From assembly GCA_012861695.1 (NCBI GenBank), contig JAAOOA010000611.1, positions 41,001 through 105,000 of the forward strand: a stretch of DNA of 64,000 bases, written 5' to 3'. The position numbers were made by a program, and so were the translations under genes. Positions 1-13,700 of the stretch are shown one piece after another (the stretch's first letter is position 1; each line of letters opens with the position of its first letter). This DNA comes from Trematomus loennbergii. Taxonomy: Eukaryota > Chordata > Actinopteri > Perciformes > Nototheniidae. The notes beneath the pieces were generated by a model, which had not been told where the DNA came from, did not search any database, and saw only the letters and a program-made list of their open reading frames with translations.

Positions 1-369
1 CCAACAGTATATATGCTTGGCTGGCAGAGGGTGCGTCATAGCTCTGGGCGTGGCTACTGGGTATCCAGACGTCACGATGCCCAGGAAGAACATGAGAAAT
101 CTCCAACGAGGCGTTTTGGGGAGGTCTTTTCTGTGTTAGAGTTTTACTCCCTACAGGGTGTACTTTGAGGGTTTTTGACTCTGCAGACCGTTTACATGCA
201 TAAAAACCTTCATAACACACAAGGGGACGGGTAATAACCGGAAAAGCATGACATGGGACCTTTAAGACTCAGAAAACCGGTTCTTATCTGGCCACCAAGA
301 ACCAAATACATCACGCTTCAGTCAGAGGCGGGGGGGCGCTGAGCAAAGTGACTAGAACCACACACTGAT
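1..369. other. Unassigned non-coding flank
   Basis: No convincing exon or repeat structure was found here. The stretch ends where a 15-bp minisatellite begins. Confidence 0.5.
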
Positions 370-1775
370 ATAGAGAGTGTGTCTTCAGAGACAGAGTGTG
401 TGTCTTCATAGAGTGTGTCTTCAGAGAGAGTGTGTGTCTTCATAGAGTGTGTCTTCATAGAGTGTGTCTTCAGAGAGTGTGTCTTCAGAGAGTGTGTCTT
501 CAGAGAGTGTGTCTTCAGAGACAGAGTGTGTGTCTTCAGAGTGTGTCTTCAGAGAGTGTGTCTTCAGAGAGTGTGTGTCTTCATAGAGTGTGTCTTCAGA
601 GAGTGTGTCTTCATAGAGTGTGTCTTCAGAGACAAGAGTGTGTCTTCATAGAGTGTGTCTTCAGAGAGTGTGTCTTCAGAGAGTGTGTCTTCATAGAGTG
701 TGTCTTCATAGAGTGTGTCTTCAGAGAGTGTGTCTTCATAGAGTGTGTCTTCAGAGACAGAGAGTGTGTCTTCATAGAGTGTGTCTTCAGAGAGTGTGTC
801 TTCATAGAGTGTGTCTTCAGAGAGTGTGTCTTCATAGAGTGTGTCTTCAGAGAGTGTGTCTTCAGAGAGTGTGTCTTCAGAGAGTGTGTCTTCAGAGAGT
901 GTGTCTTCAGAGACAGAGTGTGTCTTCATAGAGTGTGTCTTCAGAGAGTGTGTCTTCATAGAGTGTGTCTTCAGAGAGTGTGTCTTCATAGAGTGTGTCT
1001 TCATAGAGTGTGTCTTCAGAGAGTGTGTCTTCATAGAGTGTGTCTTCAGAGAGTGTGTCTTCAGAGAGTGTGTCTTCAGAGACAGAGAGTGTGTCTTCAG
1101 AGAGTGTGTCTTCAGAGAGTGTGTCTTCATAGAGTGTGTCTTCAGAGAGTGTGTCTTCATAGAGTGTGTCTTCATAGAGTGTGTCTTCAGAGAGTGTGTC
1201 TTCATAGAGTGTGTCTTCAGAGAGTGTGTCTTCAGAGAGTGTGTCTTCAGAGAGTGTGTCTTCAGAGAGTGTGTCTTCAGAGACAGAGTGTGTCTTCAGA
1301 GACAGAGAGTGTGTCTTCAGAGAGTGTGTCTTCATAGAGTGTGTCTTCAGAGAGTGTGTCTTCAGAGAGTGTGTCTTCAGAGAGTGTGTCTTCAGAGAGT
1401 GTGTCTTCATAGAGTGTGTCTTCAGAGAGTGTGTCTTCAGAGACAGAGAGTGTGTCTTCATAGAGTGTGTCTTCAGAGAGTGTGTCTTCAGAGACAGAGA
1501 GTGTGTCTTCATAGAGTGTGTCTTCAGAGACAGAGAGTGTGTCTTCATAGAGTGTGTCTTCAGAGAGTGTGTCTTCAGAGAGTGTGTCTTCAGAGACAGA
1601 GAGTGTGTCTTCAGAGAGTGTGTCTTCAGAGAGTGTGTCTTCAGAGAGTGTGTCTTCAGAGACAGAGAGTGTGTCTTCAGAGAGTGTGTCTTCAGAGAGT
1701 GTGTCTTCAGAGAGTGTGTCTTCAGAGAGTGTGTCTTCAGAGACGAGAGTGTGTCTTCAGAGAGTGTGTCTTCAG

Positions 1776-1779
<4 letters not shown>
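370..1779. repeat. 15-bp minisatellite, about 90 units
   Basis: Tandem units of GAGTGTGTCTTCAGA and the variant GAGTGTGTCTTCATA, with occasional 6-base spacers of the GACAGA type. The two variants are interspersed in irregular blocks. The unit is a multiple of three, so long open frames run through it on both strands, but they show only repeat composition and are not genes. Confidence 0.95.
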
Positions 1780-1848
<69 letters not shown>

Positions 1849-1854
1849 TACGTG

Positions 1855-1912
<58 letters not shown>

Positions 1913-1913
1913 C

Positions 1914-1948
<35 letters not shown>

Positions 1949-1965
1949 CGTGTGTGTGCGTGCGC

Positions 1966-2026
<61 letters not shown>

Positions 2027-2050
2027 CGCGTGTGTTGTGTTTGTGTGGTG

Positions 2051-2145
<95 letters not shown>
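1780..2145. repeat. (GT)n microsatellite grown from the minisatellite edge
   Basis: About 365 bp of nearly pure GT dinucleotide with a few GC, TA and TT interruptions. It directly continues the GTGTGT core of the adjacent 15-bp unit. Confidence 0.95.
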
Positions 2146-2146
<1 letters not shown>

Positions 2147-3719
2147 CACCAAACCCCCCGACCCCTCTTGTAACACGGAGCCCGTTTCCTAACCCGTGCT
2201 AAATGTGTGTGCATACAGCTGAGTTATGATCGGTCATAATTCAATAGTTTACAGTGAGAGTTACTCACATACTTTTAGCCATACTCTCGCAGCCCTACAA
2301 AGGAACTGAGATTACCACACAAATGTTCTCTAGCAAGTGTGCAGAGCAACGTTGATTTAAAATGTACATTTGAAGGTTGGATATTTGTAAAAAATATGTT
2401 GTGTATATATTAATAATTTAAGATGTAAATTAATTAATTTGTAGTACTTTCTATTATTATTGTGTCATCTGGTGGCATCAATGTGCATTTGATACAGATA
2501 ATGGAGCAGATACTTCAGGACCTCATATACAGAATAGCCCTTAAGGTCAAATAATGAGACCCCCATAACTTTGAACTTTTAACGACCACCTGTTGGCTGT
2601 AATTTGTTGAAGAGCAGCACACTGCCTCATAAGTGTTCCTGTAGTCTTTTATTATATCAGCTATCAGGAGGAATCACTATGGGCTACACTCAGTACAATC
2701 ATACAGACAAAAACGTTGGTCAAATATGCCTGTAGAAAACGGCTGATGCCAATAACGGTGCTTTGAGGCCAGAACACTTCCACTCCCTCATGGGGGGGGG
2801 GGGTGCAATAGCTGCCATGATGTGATGAGAGGTGTTGTGCAATACGCTGCATGTCCTTATAGATAAGATCACATTAAGACCACATGACGTGTTTGAAACT
2901 GTTCAGTAGGAGACACATTTTAAATAACAAACTCTTTCACACAGATACAGAATGACTAACATTGGGGTTTGCTGCTTAACATTTTTAATCAAGCAACTAA
3001 AGAACTAAAAGCCAGACTGAACAAAGGCAGCTGCAAAAAACAAAGTGTGTGAAAAGTAGAAGAAGGACTCAGAGATCAGAGTCACAGAGCAGAGGACCAG
3101 AGTCCGGGGAGGAACAGGTTCAGGTGGAACCAGCTTGGTTCTGACTATGGAGAGGTTCTGTAACCCTCATTAATAAAGACTCAACATGATTGGTTAGCTT
3201 GATTTGAGGAGTGAACTCTCAGGAGTCCCCCTTGTTTCAGACAAACCCCCCCTGTGTGAAGGCCTCTACAGTGAGTCACATGATCAGGTGTTTCTGTAGG
3301 CCATGATCTCAGTGTGAACAGAGGGTCGTGCTGCCGTCCAGTCGCTCTCTGTGTTCATCAGGGTGAGATCTATAGAAGGAGACAGACTCTCTCTGAGGAC
3401 GTCTTGATTCTCTGTCACTGCCTTTGTTCAATCGCTCCATTAAAGGAAAGGCAAAGAAGTGTATTGATAAAGCATCTTTCAACACGAGGCCATTCAAAGT
3501 GCTTTAAGAGCATCAAGAAACAGAGATATTACAATATAGATTCAAGTGTAGCTCACTTCCCTGAACTGCATTTCTGAGGAAGTGATCATGAAGACGCTGA
3601 TGGGTTACAGATTACAGAAACCGTTTCCTGTCTCCATGACGACCAGGGCGCCCTATCAGATTCAAGCTGTCAGTGTGAGCAACAACTTGTGAGGCGTTCA
3701 GGTCTGAGGATGCCTTCAG
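2146..3719. other. Non-coding region with old repeat fragments
   Basis: No gene seen. Bases about 2640-2750 resemble 31255-31375 (both contain CCTGTAGAAAACGGCT), so a diverged piece of the same DNA element lies here. Bases about 3430-3545 resemble the common teleost interspersed repeat with an AATTCAAAGTGCTTTA-like core. Confidence 0.5.
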
Positions 3720-3850
3720 GTACTTTATAATAATTATAATAATAATACATTTCATTTATATAGCACACTTTAAAAACAACGTGATCTCAAGGTGCTTCAC
3801 AAAGCTATCAGGAGAAAAGAATAAAACTAATAAAATAAAAGATATCTTTA
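3720..3850. repeat. Teleost interspersed repeat fragment (SINE/LINE-tail-like)
   Basis: Contains the pattern ATTTATATAGCACACTTT followed by AAGGTGCTTCACAA and an A-rich end, a frequent interspersed motif in teleost genomes. The parent family cannot be named from this fragment. Confidence 0.5.
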
Positions 3851-3921
3851 TGAACTTTAGAAACTCACACTCATTGGCCCGGCTCATTTTCTGTGGAGAA
3901 CGTTTTCAATGACCACACCCT

Positions 3922-3953
3922 GTACACACACACACACACACACACACCACACA

Positions 3954-3984
<31 letters not shown>

Positions 3985-4000
3985 CACCACACACACACCA

Positions 4001-4032
<32 letters not shown>

Positions 4033-4059
4033 CACACACACACACACACACACACACAG
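3922..4059. repeat. (CA)n microsatellite
   Basis: About 138 bp of CA repeats with periodic ACC interruptions. Confidence 0.95.
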
Positions 4060-5134
4060 CAATTCACCTGAAGTTTTATTGTTTTAACGTTGAAATGGAA
4101 ACAGGTGAAGATGATGTTGTTGCAGAATTGTTGTCAGTACCTTTTCAAGACGACAATTCAGTGAAAAGACGGACATTATAACGGCGTGGGGGGGGGGGGG
4201 GGGGGCGGTGGCAGGGTGTGTGTCTACAGAAGGTCCAGTTGTGATAGACACGGTTCTCCACTGGTGTTAACGGGGCTGAAGTGTTGTGTACACTCACATC
4301 AATGTTGGAAATGCTCTAAACAAATACTTAAGAAAAACCCTTTATTTGTACATTTGTCATATCGTGACTTAATAACAAAATGGTTTTGATCAATTGCATT
4401 TTAAAATAAAAACAAATATGGTCTTTATTTATAATTGTGCTCCAACAAAGGTAAAGGGCAAACATGAACCTTATCAGCTGTTTGTACGGCTTGTAGTTTG
4501 GATAAAGGGAACATCTGTTGAGTATGTTCACATCCAATTGTTTGGTTGTGTTCATTTACAAACCCAGTAGCTCAGCGGGACTCCAGACCCCCGAACACCG
4601 GCTGAATAACAACGATATGAACGCCATCCAAGGGTTAAAGTGAACTCAGAGAAACAGGACACTCTCAGGGGGCTCTAGAAGGTACAGCACCCCCCCACTG
4701 TAGATACATATGTGCAAAGCGTGTAAATATAGAATGATGCAGCATATTTAACTCGTATGCTTAACCTGTATATAGCATGACATGTTGAAGCCTATATGAT
4801 GATTGTATGTACGTGTCAGAGTCCTGTGAACAGTGTGTGTTTACTGAGGGACTGATTGAGACATCAGAGAGCACAGTTAGCATGTTGCTATCTCTCTGTC
4901 AGATCTCAGCTGTCACCAGGAAGTGAAGGGGGGGGGATCAGTCCCTGCTGCACTCTGTTACTCAAAATCTATTTACATGTTTAAAACCAATGAGAAAACC
5001 TCTTATATTCCATGAGTTTACTGCATTGAATGCTTTCATGAGTTGTGTTGCAGTCTTGAAAGAGACGGCTGAGACGAGGCCGTCCAAAATGACCTCTTTA
5101 GGGCAAAACAGAGAAACACAACACACCATGTACT
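4060..5134. other. Non-coding region with a poly-G run
   Basis: No exon recognised. A run of more than 15 G lies near 4188-4205. The rest is AT-rich unique sequence. Confidence 0.5.
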
Positions 5135-5157
5135 GTGTGTGTGTGTGGGGTGTGTGT

Positions 5158-5198
<41 letters not shown>

Positions 5199-5228
5199 TG
5201 TGTGTGTGTGTGGTGTGTGTGTGTGTGA
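5135..5228. repeat. (GT)n microsatellite
   Basis: Interrupted GT repeat of roughly 95 bp. Confidence 0.9.
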
Positions 5229-6800
5229 AGAGGAGTGTTTTAAAGAGGAGAACAAAAGGAGAGAAGATGAAATAATCACACAGAGAGGGAAGGGTTTCCT
5301 GTCCGTGCTATAATGGAGTCCCTCAGTCCAACTCTATTTGCATTCAACACACATTAAATGCTTAACAAGTCTTTGTGCAAACGTGTAATATCACTCAGAC
5401 CGATGTGGTTGCCTGGTGTTTCCAGTTGTTGGAACTGTGTGGAGCTGCTGGTTTTTGGTCTGCGAGGGATAAAGATATTAAAGGAAATATATAATAATTC
5501 AAAGTAATGTTACCTCCACAAAGGAGGTGATGTTTACAGGTTGGTTTGTCTGAATGTTAGCTCCATTGAGGAAAAAGTAACATTTTCAAATTGTAAAAGG
5601 GCGTAGCACGGGAAGAAGCATTTACATTTGGTTTGAATATACACATTATTTTCCACTTTTGTTTACATTGCAAGAAAGGGCTTTCATTATTCTCTCTACT
5701 AAATCCATCACATCGATAGTTCAACCTACAAAAGGTCCACAGATGGTTGGCTGGCTGATTTCTTTTTTAGTTTACTATGTGCTGCTTGGATTAGTTTTCA
5801 TGAGTATTGTTTATTTTCAATAGCACACAAAAAGAACATTCAGAAACGACAATACAAATAATACCAGAATATGAACAGATCATGTCAGAAAGTGCAGACA
5901 CACTGTAAAAGATGCAGCTCCAAAAACAAGTCAATATATAATAAAAACAAGGTGTTTTCTCTTTTAATAAGTGAACAAACCTGCCAATAGAACAAGAACA
6001 AAATGGCTTGGTGAGATTTCTTGAAGTAAAGATGGGATAATTAGATAAATGACATCTTGTGTTTAGCTGGGGAAACTTATTTTGAACTATATTTGACCAG
6101 AATCAGGGAATCTGTAACAAAGAAAGCCAGAAATGCTTAGATTCTGTTTCCTGATGTTAGCTGGAGATGTTCCTCTAAAATAAGATGTTTTTAAGAGACT
6201 TGGACTTAAAGAGATGCTTAAGATGCCTTGTCTAAAAACAAGACTTCAGTTATTAAGTCTTATATCAAGTGTAACGACATATTCTGATAGAAATTAGACA
6301 ACTATACTTGGCAAGATTGTACATGTTAGCAGTGCACACTTTAACTCAGGCGTTCAGAGAGAGACGTGATAACATGTACGATGAGATGCATCTTGATCTG
6401 ATTCTGAATGACTTGTTTTGATGCAGATTGTCCCCCGGTCCTGTCTCTGACCCGGCACCATGAGTCCTGAGCTGAAGTATAGCATTGAGTGAATGCACTC
6501 CCTGCATTTCAGAATGTATTTCATAGGCATATTTATATATATATGTATTTATTTAATTATTTATGTATTTATTTAATTTTGGCTTAAATGGCATTCCATA
6601 AGCAGGGGGTGTCAAAGAGTATTTGGGGTGGGGGATCTGGGTGGTTGGTACACTGGCTTTAATTGATCTAAGGGGCTCTGATCTGATTGGATGACAGGCT
6701 CCGGCCCCCCAACTGAGACCTTCTCAACCCAGAAGATCCACTGGGGATCATTGTGTGGAGGATGTGTCAGGCTCACTTTAATCTTCTGTCCACCCATTGG
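5229..6800. other. Non-coding region, probably with an old non-autonomous transposon
   Basis: No gene seen. Bases about 5890-6340 have the composition of a teleost interspersed element (AAAACAAG and CTTGTTTT-type motifs at both sides), but I could not fix ends or target duplications. Confidence 0.35.
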
Positions 6801-6895
6801 TTGTCCCACTGACGCTTCATTGAAACGGGAGGAGCGGGGAGGAGTTTTCACTCAAAGTTTCCAGGCATCATTCACAACTGAGCGGTTTTGAAAAG
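6801..6895 (+). other. Possible non-coding first exon of the DUF6729-type gene
   Basis: The stretch ends in TTTTGAAAAG followed by GTAAGAT, a good splice donor. The same end plus about 600 bp of following sequence recurs at 23062-23690. Because this block is duplicated together with downstream exons, it is probably the 5' untranslated exon and first intron of the gene that follows. The start of the exon is not defined. Confidence 0.3.
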
Positions 6896-7498
6896 GTAAG
6901 ATACCCTCCGCTAGACAGTCCGTTATAATGTAATATAACAGTAACAGATGAATGGGAATGTATTTGTTGTCCTCTGCTATTAACAGTAGATGAATGCCAA
7001 TGTGTTGTCTTTTAACGTTCGCGCATATTCGCATTGGTAAAAAGTTTCCGCTAAACCGAGGCTTTACGCCGGCAACACACCGGAGCTTTCTGGCCGTTGA
7101 AATCCGTAAATACTTGTCATTTAATGCTTATTACTATGTGCTAACGTTTATGAAGTAACATTTATATGCACCATTCGTGATTAAAAGCTGCCACTCCGCC
7201 AGGTACAGTCTTAGAACTGCGGCAACAACATGCATTGCTCCTGCACTTTGCTAGATGCAAACACGTAACGCTTTTTACTTTGCACTAACGTATATGTTCA
7301 TGAAGTTAATGCTTACATCCGTTCACAGATGTGGACGGAGGGTTAACAGTCATAGACACTTGGCTATTTAATGAAGTACTGTAATAACTAAAGTTAACAT
7401 TTATATGAAGGCCATCATTCATTTAAAGTCAGACCTCTGAGGTTACTGTTGAGCTGATGGAAAAGTGTTGTCTAGCATTATTACATGATAGCACTAAT

Positions 7499-8250
7499 GG
7501 CGCGTTTCGGCCTCGCTCGGCCCCGCTCGGTATGGCTGGGCCTCGTTAGGACTGGCTCACTTTATGGCGCATTTCCATTACAGTTTAGGAACTGGGGCAG
7601 TATCTATAGTAACGCAGTGTAGGCGGAGCCGTGACGTCATCTTCAGAGAACCAGAAAAACAACACAGCCGTTAGCTGTTAGCCCTCAGAGCTCACAGCTC
7701 CTTATATATGTTCAGAAACTAGACAAAAGTTAAACAAGTACACACCACAGACTGCCTGTGTCATGGTGAATACAGTCGCTGCTTTATTTATGTCTGTATA
7801 GGCCGTTGTTGTGAGTGTGGACGGTCGGAGCATATACTGCGTTAGCTTAGCCAATCTCCATTAGAAAACACGCATTTTAAAAGGTTTTTCGCCTGCCGTC
7901 TGTCTGCAGACTTGTCAAAGCATTAATTCATGGTTTTTACTAACCGGTATCAGTATGTTGTTACTTCGGCATCATTTTGAAACGTGTATTACAATTAAAT
8001 CACGGTCAAATATGTCCATCTTGTTGTAGTTGTAGCCCTTGCCAGCGATGCTCGCTCTAGTTTAGCATACTCAGCCCGACTCAGCCTCGTTGTCTCTGGC
8101 CCTAGACCCACGATTTTATGAGGCCAGAAAAACTGTGAATTAGGACCCGCCGGCCGGTACTAGGCCAAGTGGAAACGCAACCAAAGATGGGCCGCTGACG
8201 TCACAGCCCTCTTAAACCGTGCTCCGCACTGTAGTGGAAACGCGCCATAA
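7499..8250. mobile_element. Non-autonomous DNA transposon (MITE) with TGGCGC termini
   Basis: The left end TGGCGCGTTTC is matched by the right end GAAACGCGCCA. Both are flanked by TAA, a 3-bp duplication compatible with PIF/Harbinger. A second, inner left terminus TGGCGCATTTCCATTACAG at about 7564 matches the right end even better, suggesting a nested or duplicated end. The second gene copy near 23.69 kb lacks this block, so it is an insertion in the first copy. No coding capacity seen. Confidence 0.6.
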
Positions 8251-8505
8251 GATAGCATGCTCTTTCAATCAGAACCAGCTTTTACTCATGTTATTTTTCT
8301 TATTTCTATTCAGACTGTTCTTCCTGTGTACTATCTGTGTTTCTCTCCTGCTGCTTTAACACCTGTATTCAAAGGTCCATCTCATCCAAAGAAAGGCTTT
8401 GTTTGTATGCTAACTAGGTTAAAGGTTCAAGGTGTTTGCTGTACTTCACATGTACTTGTGAAGTACTTGCCTGCTAGCTTCTGACGTGTGTTTGATGTGA
8501 TTTCA

Positions 8506-10133
8506 GAACAATGGATCACAAACCGTCTTCTCGTTCGAGGCTGGTACATCAGACCTGCAGCTGATGGCCAGCACAGAAGCTGGCAAAGTCTCCAAAGACA
8601 ACCTGAAGAGGGCAGCCCCGCGCCTCACCTCCGACACCAGGGAGCTGGCTGAGGCACAAGCTGTGTCAAGGGTCACAGTGCTGGGGGGCAACCCGGTGGA
8701 CCGCCGGCAGCTCCTCAGCCAGACCGAGCTCCAGTTTGGTCAGTACCGGGATCAGACTCTCCAGTGGCTGCTGTCAAATGACGTGGGCTACACGGCAACC
8801 ATTCTGGCAGGCCATCAGGGAGAGCGTGAGGGGGGGGATGTCAGCAGCACCCCCCTCATGTGGAACAAAGATGCTCTGCTGGAGTACGCCAGCCTCTTCA
8901 CCGCAGTGATGGCAGCCGTGAGCAGGAAGAGAGCACCGCGCACGGCTGCAGAGCACGAGCAGCTGGTGGGCTTTGGGACTTGGTCAGCCATGTCGTACAG
9001 GGACCTGTACGACATTGCGGAGAAGGAGCCAAGCATGTAAGGCCATGTGTGACTTTCATCACTAGCTGTAGAAACACTTGATGTGATATTAATCTAACTG
9101 TTGCCTCTCAATCTCAATGTCAGGTACAGGAAGTGGCTCAGGAGGCAGCCCGTCAGGAGGCCCGGGTCCCAACTGGGGCAGCTGAAGGACTACATACACA
9201 GAAGGGACAAGGAGAAGCAGTCTGTCGCCTCCTCAGCTGCATCAGCAGCCGCCACTCCTCAGCTGCATCAGCAGCCGCCACCTCCTCAGCTGTCTCCCCC
9301 TCCACTACATCTCCCCCCAAACAGCGGAGGAAGAGAAAGCCAGTGGTCCTGTGTATGTATCATGTCAGTGGAGTGTTACTGTCAGTCAGGTGATGTGTGA
9401 TGGGTGAACATTTTTTAAATTGTGTCTGCAGCTTCCTCCGAGGACAAAGACGGCCATCTGATGGTGGAGGCAGCGGCTCAGGTGGAGGCTGCTTCAGGTA
9501 AGTCTGTGCTTCGAGTCATTATTAAGCTTTGTATAATCAAATCTATTTGGTATGTCAAGTGTGTTTTTCTGCTATGCACAGCATCTGCTCCACCTCCTCC
9601 TCCTCCTCCTCCTCCTCCTCCTCCTCCTCCTCGTCCTGCCCAGCAGCAGAGAGCTCTGGCACCACCTCCTCTTCAACTCGTCGCCCTCCCCTCCACCCCT
9701 CAGGTCTGTAATAATGTTGTTGTAAACATCTAGTATCAGTGTGTAGTGTGAAGCTGCAGCTCAGTGACCTGTGTGTGTGTTGCAGCTGGTCCTGCCGGCA
9801 GCCTGGAGGAGCAGCCTCCCTGCAGAGCAGCACGAGTGGGTCAGCAGGGCTCTGTTTGTGGGCTACAAGTCAGGGTGGCCCGTCCTGTCCACGGACTATC
9901 AGCTGTGCACCACCCCCCGGCCCCCGACTGAAGTACCACCAGCGGCCCTCCTCCCCAGATGCTTTCTTCCAGCGCGCCCTTCTTCTTCTGGGCGCCTAAC
10001 AAAATGTGGCAGTACCACCTGAAGTGTCCAAGCTGCGCACACAAGATGACGGTAGTGGTCTCTACAAGACCGTGCGCAGAGTTCTGGACACCAAAGGCTG
10101 GTACTACATGGGGACGGAGTACCTGGAGTGCAG
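8506..10133 (+). pseudogene. DUF6729-type gene, 5' exons (frameshifted)
   Basis: This belongs to a teleost multi-copy family that I recall under the name DUF6729; its function is unknown. Visible exons: 8506-9036 (first in-frame Met at 8564; contains STPLMWNKDALLEYASLF and VGFGTWSAMSYRDLYD), 9124-9350, about 9432-9500, about 9583-9702 (poly-Pro from a CTC run) and 9784-10133. All lie between AG and GT sites. The last exon has LPAAWRSSLPAEQHEWVSRA and then a zinc-ribbon half, MWQYHLKCPSCAHKM, followed by YYMGTEYLEC. A one-base frameshift separates these within 10045-10060, and another lies near 9950. The matching CxxC-like half (SCKKKCAGW) is in the next exon at 19901, beyond a 9.6-kb transposon inserted in the intron. 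The frameshifts suggest decay or assembly error. Confidence 0.65.
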
Positions 10134-10268
10134 GTACTGATACATTTACAAGCATACTCTGTGTGCTTGATGCTTTGGTTAAATAGACATTGTAAAATAA
10201 TAAGTACTTTTTGTTATGATTATAACTATAAGTAGCAGTAGTAGCAGATACACCAATACACCTTTCTG

Positions 10269-10621
10269 TATGGAGGACGGAACATGACTTAAGTATAAAT
10301 AAATAAACAAATGTGTAAATAAATGTATGAAGAATACAGGAATAATAAATAATTACGTAATAAATAAATGAAAATAAATACAGAAATAAATAAATGTTGA
10401 AATGAATACACAAATAAATAATAAAAGAATAAATAAATGCATCAATAAATATGGAAATAAATACACCAATGTGTAAATAAAATAAATAAAAGTCGAAAAT
10501 AAAACATTATTATATCTTTCATTATTTCTACATTTACGCGACATACATTTATTTATTTATGTATTTATGTGTCCGTATGCTAATGAGGTGGGCGGTCCTA
10601 ACCTCAGTCTGAAGCAGGATT
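10269..10621 (+). repeat. Left terminal inverted repeat
   Basis: About 353 bp matching the right terminus in inverted orientation. It starts TATGGAGGACGGAACATGAC, continues through an AAATA-rich subterminal tract, and ends with a unique block containing GTATGCTAATGAGGTGGGCG. Confidence 0.9.
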
Positions 10622-10763
10622 GGTTACAGGAGTGTGTGATCATTTCTGGCAGAGGGCTCTACTACTAACGCCTGGCTAACCGCGCTGATTCGAATGCAGG
10701 AGCTTTACTGTTTAGCACTTATCTTTTTACATCCATGGTTTACCACAGTTGTAAGGTTTATTT

Positions 10764-13700
10764 ATGGATATTGGTTTAAGAGCCATTGGAGATCATTTAC
10801 GATCATTAGCGGACCATTTAGAGAACGGAGAACCAAAAGACTATGTCCAGTTTCGTGTGGAACGATGTATAGAGGACTTGGCTCAGCTCGACATGGATGT
10901 GGATGTTAACCCAGCTGTGTTTGAGAGTCTTCAAGAGGTTGCCCGCCAACTTGAAATCCTCTCGGAAACAGAGGAGGCGACCCTTGGGCGTCCATCTTAC
11001 CTGTTGCCCGGAAACGTTATTGAAGCACATCTTCGTTGGGGGCACACCGCTGGGGACATCGCGCAGGTGTTCGGGGTGTGCGAAAGAACAATTCGTCGGA
11101 GGATGACACAGAACGGGATACGGTAGGTTTAATCCGCATTCTTTCACGATTTTTGTCTGGTTTTCCTTACTTTTATTGTTATGGCGTAGGCTATATCAGT
11201 GTACCATTTGTTAGACGTATTAACTTGTGTTTAGTAATGATAACGTTTCATTAGCCTACATTTCCTCCATCCAAATTAGCCTACTTGTTTATAGATTGTT
11301 TACAGATTTATTAAAATGGTAATAGGCAATTTATATGTTGAAACCAATACATCAGATAGACATCTGTCGGGGCAAAGATACAAACATGCTTTGTATACAA
11401 AGCAAAGGTACCATTACCTCAGACATGATGTAGGCCTAATAATAGTAATGAGGTTTAAGAGACCAGCTAATTTGTTTCAGATGACACCTAAATCTTTCAA
11501 TGCAGGTTAGTACAGAGCAACACACTCATTCTGATGTATTTTGATTGTACTGTGCAAAAGGTGACTATTGTTTATTGTGACTTACTATTGTTTCGTTATT
11601 TTTGATGATCAGGGTCCAAGATCTATTAACTCTGTTAGATGACAACAGTTTGGATGAAACTGTTACCCAAATTCTGCAGCATCATCCCAACTCTGGATAC
11701 AAAATGATGGTGGGGCACCTGAATGCACGAGGGATACGCATACAAAGTAAGGGATTGTTATTATTATAATAATCCTCCATGCAGTGTTTTTTTTTTACTA
11801 CTTGTTAATGAATCACATTATTCTGGCATATTTAGGAATGCTTTACTTTTCATTATGTTGCAGTACACCATATCTCTGCATTTTCCCGAATATAATAGGA
11901 CAGCGTGTCCAGGAATCCATGCGGCGCGTTGATCCAGGTGGAGTTTTGATTCGCACTCTGCAGCTGAACCCAAGAAGGCGCAGGAAGTACTTTGTACCAG
12001 CACCGAACAGTTTATGGCACATCGACGGCAATCACAAACTGATTAGGTATAGTATAATCATTATCACTCTCAAGCATTGCTCAAACATCCACTTCACTAC
12101 AGTTACAAAAGATGGGCCCATCTAAAGTGTTATAATCAATCAGCTTCAATGCAAACCAGACTTCAAGATTCAAAGGCTTTATTGTCATATGCATGATAGC
12201 TTTTTTTATTGGTTGGTAATGAAAATCTGAAGTCTCAGTCTCCTCTAACAATGCAACATACAATATTCTGTAGACATAAAAACAAGTTAAAACACTGCAA
12301 GAAGAAATATAAATAAAATATAAATGAAATGTATCAAATTATTAATTGCACCAAATTCCTCTGCATGCAAATTAGTTTTACTATCAAAATTAAGATGATT
12401 TATGTTTTGTAATTAGAACTTTTAGTAGGATAAGGCCTTTTAAATGTGTAAATGTCTGTACATACATTAGTGGATTGACCTTAATGTGTGCCTATACATA
12501 TCCCTTTAGGTGGCGTTTTGTTGTGCATGGTGGTATTGACGGCTTTAGTCGTCTCATCGTGTACTTGAGTGCTGCCACCAACAATCGGGCAGCAACAGTT
12601 TTAAGAAGCTTTTTGGAAGCCGCCAATGTCTACGGTGTGCCATCACGTGTGAGGTCAGATAAAGGTGGAGAAAATGTTGACGTTGCACGCTACATGGTGG
12701 CAAACCGAGGAGAGAACAGGAATTCACACATTGCTGGCAGGAGTGTCCATAATCAAAGGTACCTTAAACTTCAAGTCAAACTTTTATCAAATTAAGTCTT
12801 TGGTAAAGATTGCAATGTCAACTATATGTCTTTAGCTATTAGCTATTATTCATTTTGTTGTCTTATTTTTGTTCGTCTTCCTCTGTGAGATAAAACCATA
12901 GAAATAAAAAAAGTTATATTTCTATAATACAAACACTATAATTATGACACCAACTGTATAATTTGACAAGAAGGATAACAATATTTTCAAACATCTATTT
13001 AGTGGAAGTCCCAGCATGTTGCATGGCTGGGCAAATTACTGTTGGAACTTGGATTTTGAATGTATTTTCCAGTCAAGAGAACCTTACATTAATATTGAAC
13101 CACAGTTAATGTGGCATAAATATGGCATTAGTCCGTCTTTTTTTATACATCCATAGTATGTTCAGCTGATATATTTCCTGATCCAGTTTCAACAAAGCTT
13201 ACAGTAGAAAAACCTCACTCAAGTTTGATGAACTCTGCTCAAGCAAAATGTTGTTTGCTAAATCCAACTTCCAGCTTTTTTCCAGAGGCATTATTGTGCA
13301 CTTGCCACTTAATCAGGAACATGTTCCTATTGAAATCTGCTAAAATGTTAATACTTAGCTTCTAATTAATCTAATTCAATTCTAATTTACTTACCATTTA
13401 TGGTAGGTGAAAGGTGACATTTTGCATGTATGTTATTTTTTTTTTTCACTTAGCAGACTAAATATTTTCCTTCCTTTTTCCTCAAAAGGATAGAAAGGCT
13501 CTGGAGAGACGTTTATGTGGGAGTGCTGGATCTCTTCTACACAATGTTTTTCAACCTGGAGAGAGAAGGCCTTCTCAATCCTGACTGTGAAGTGCATCTC
13601 TATGCTCTGGTGCTTTGTGCCCCACATACAGAAGCACCTGCAGTTTTTCCAGCAAGGCTGGAACTGCCACCGACTAAGCACTGAGGGAAACCGGTCCCCA

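Noticed and set aside
396..2214. Long open frames on both strands through the first 2 kb
   Set aside because: They are products of a 15-bp tandem repeat and (GT)n; the composition is only CVFIE/RVCLQ/KTHSL or CV/TH repeats.
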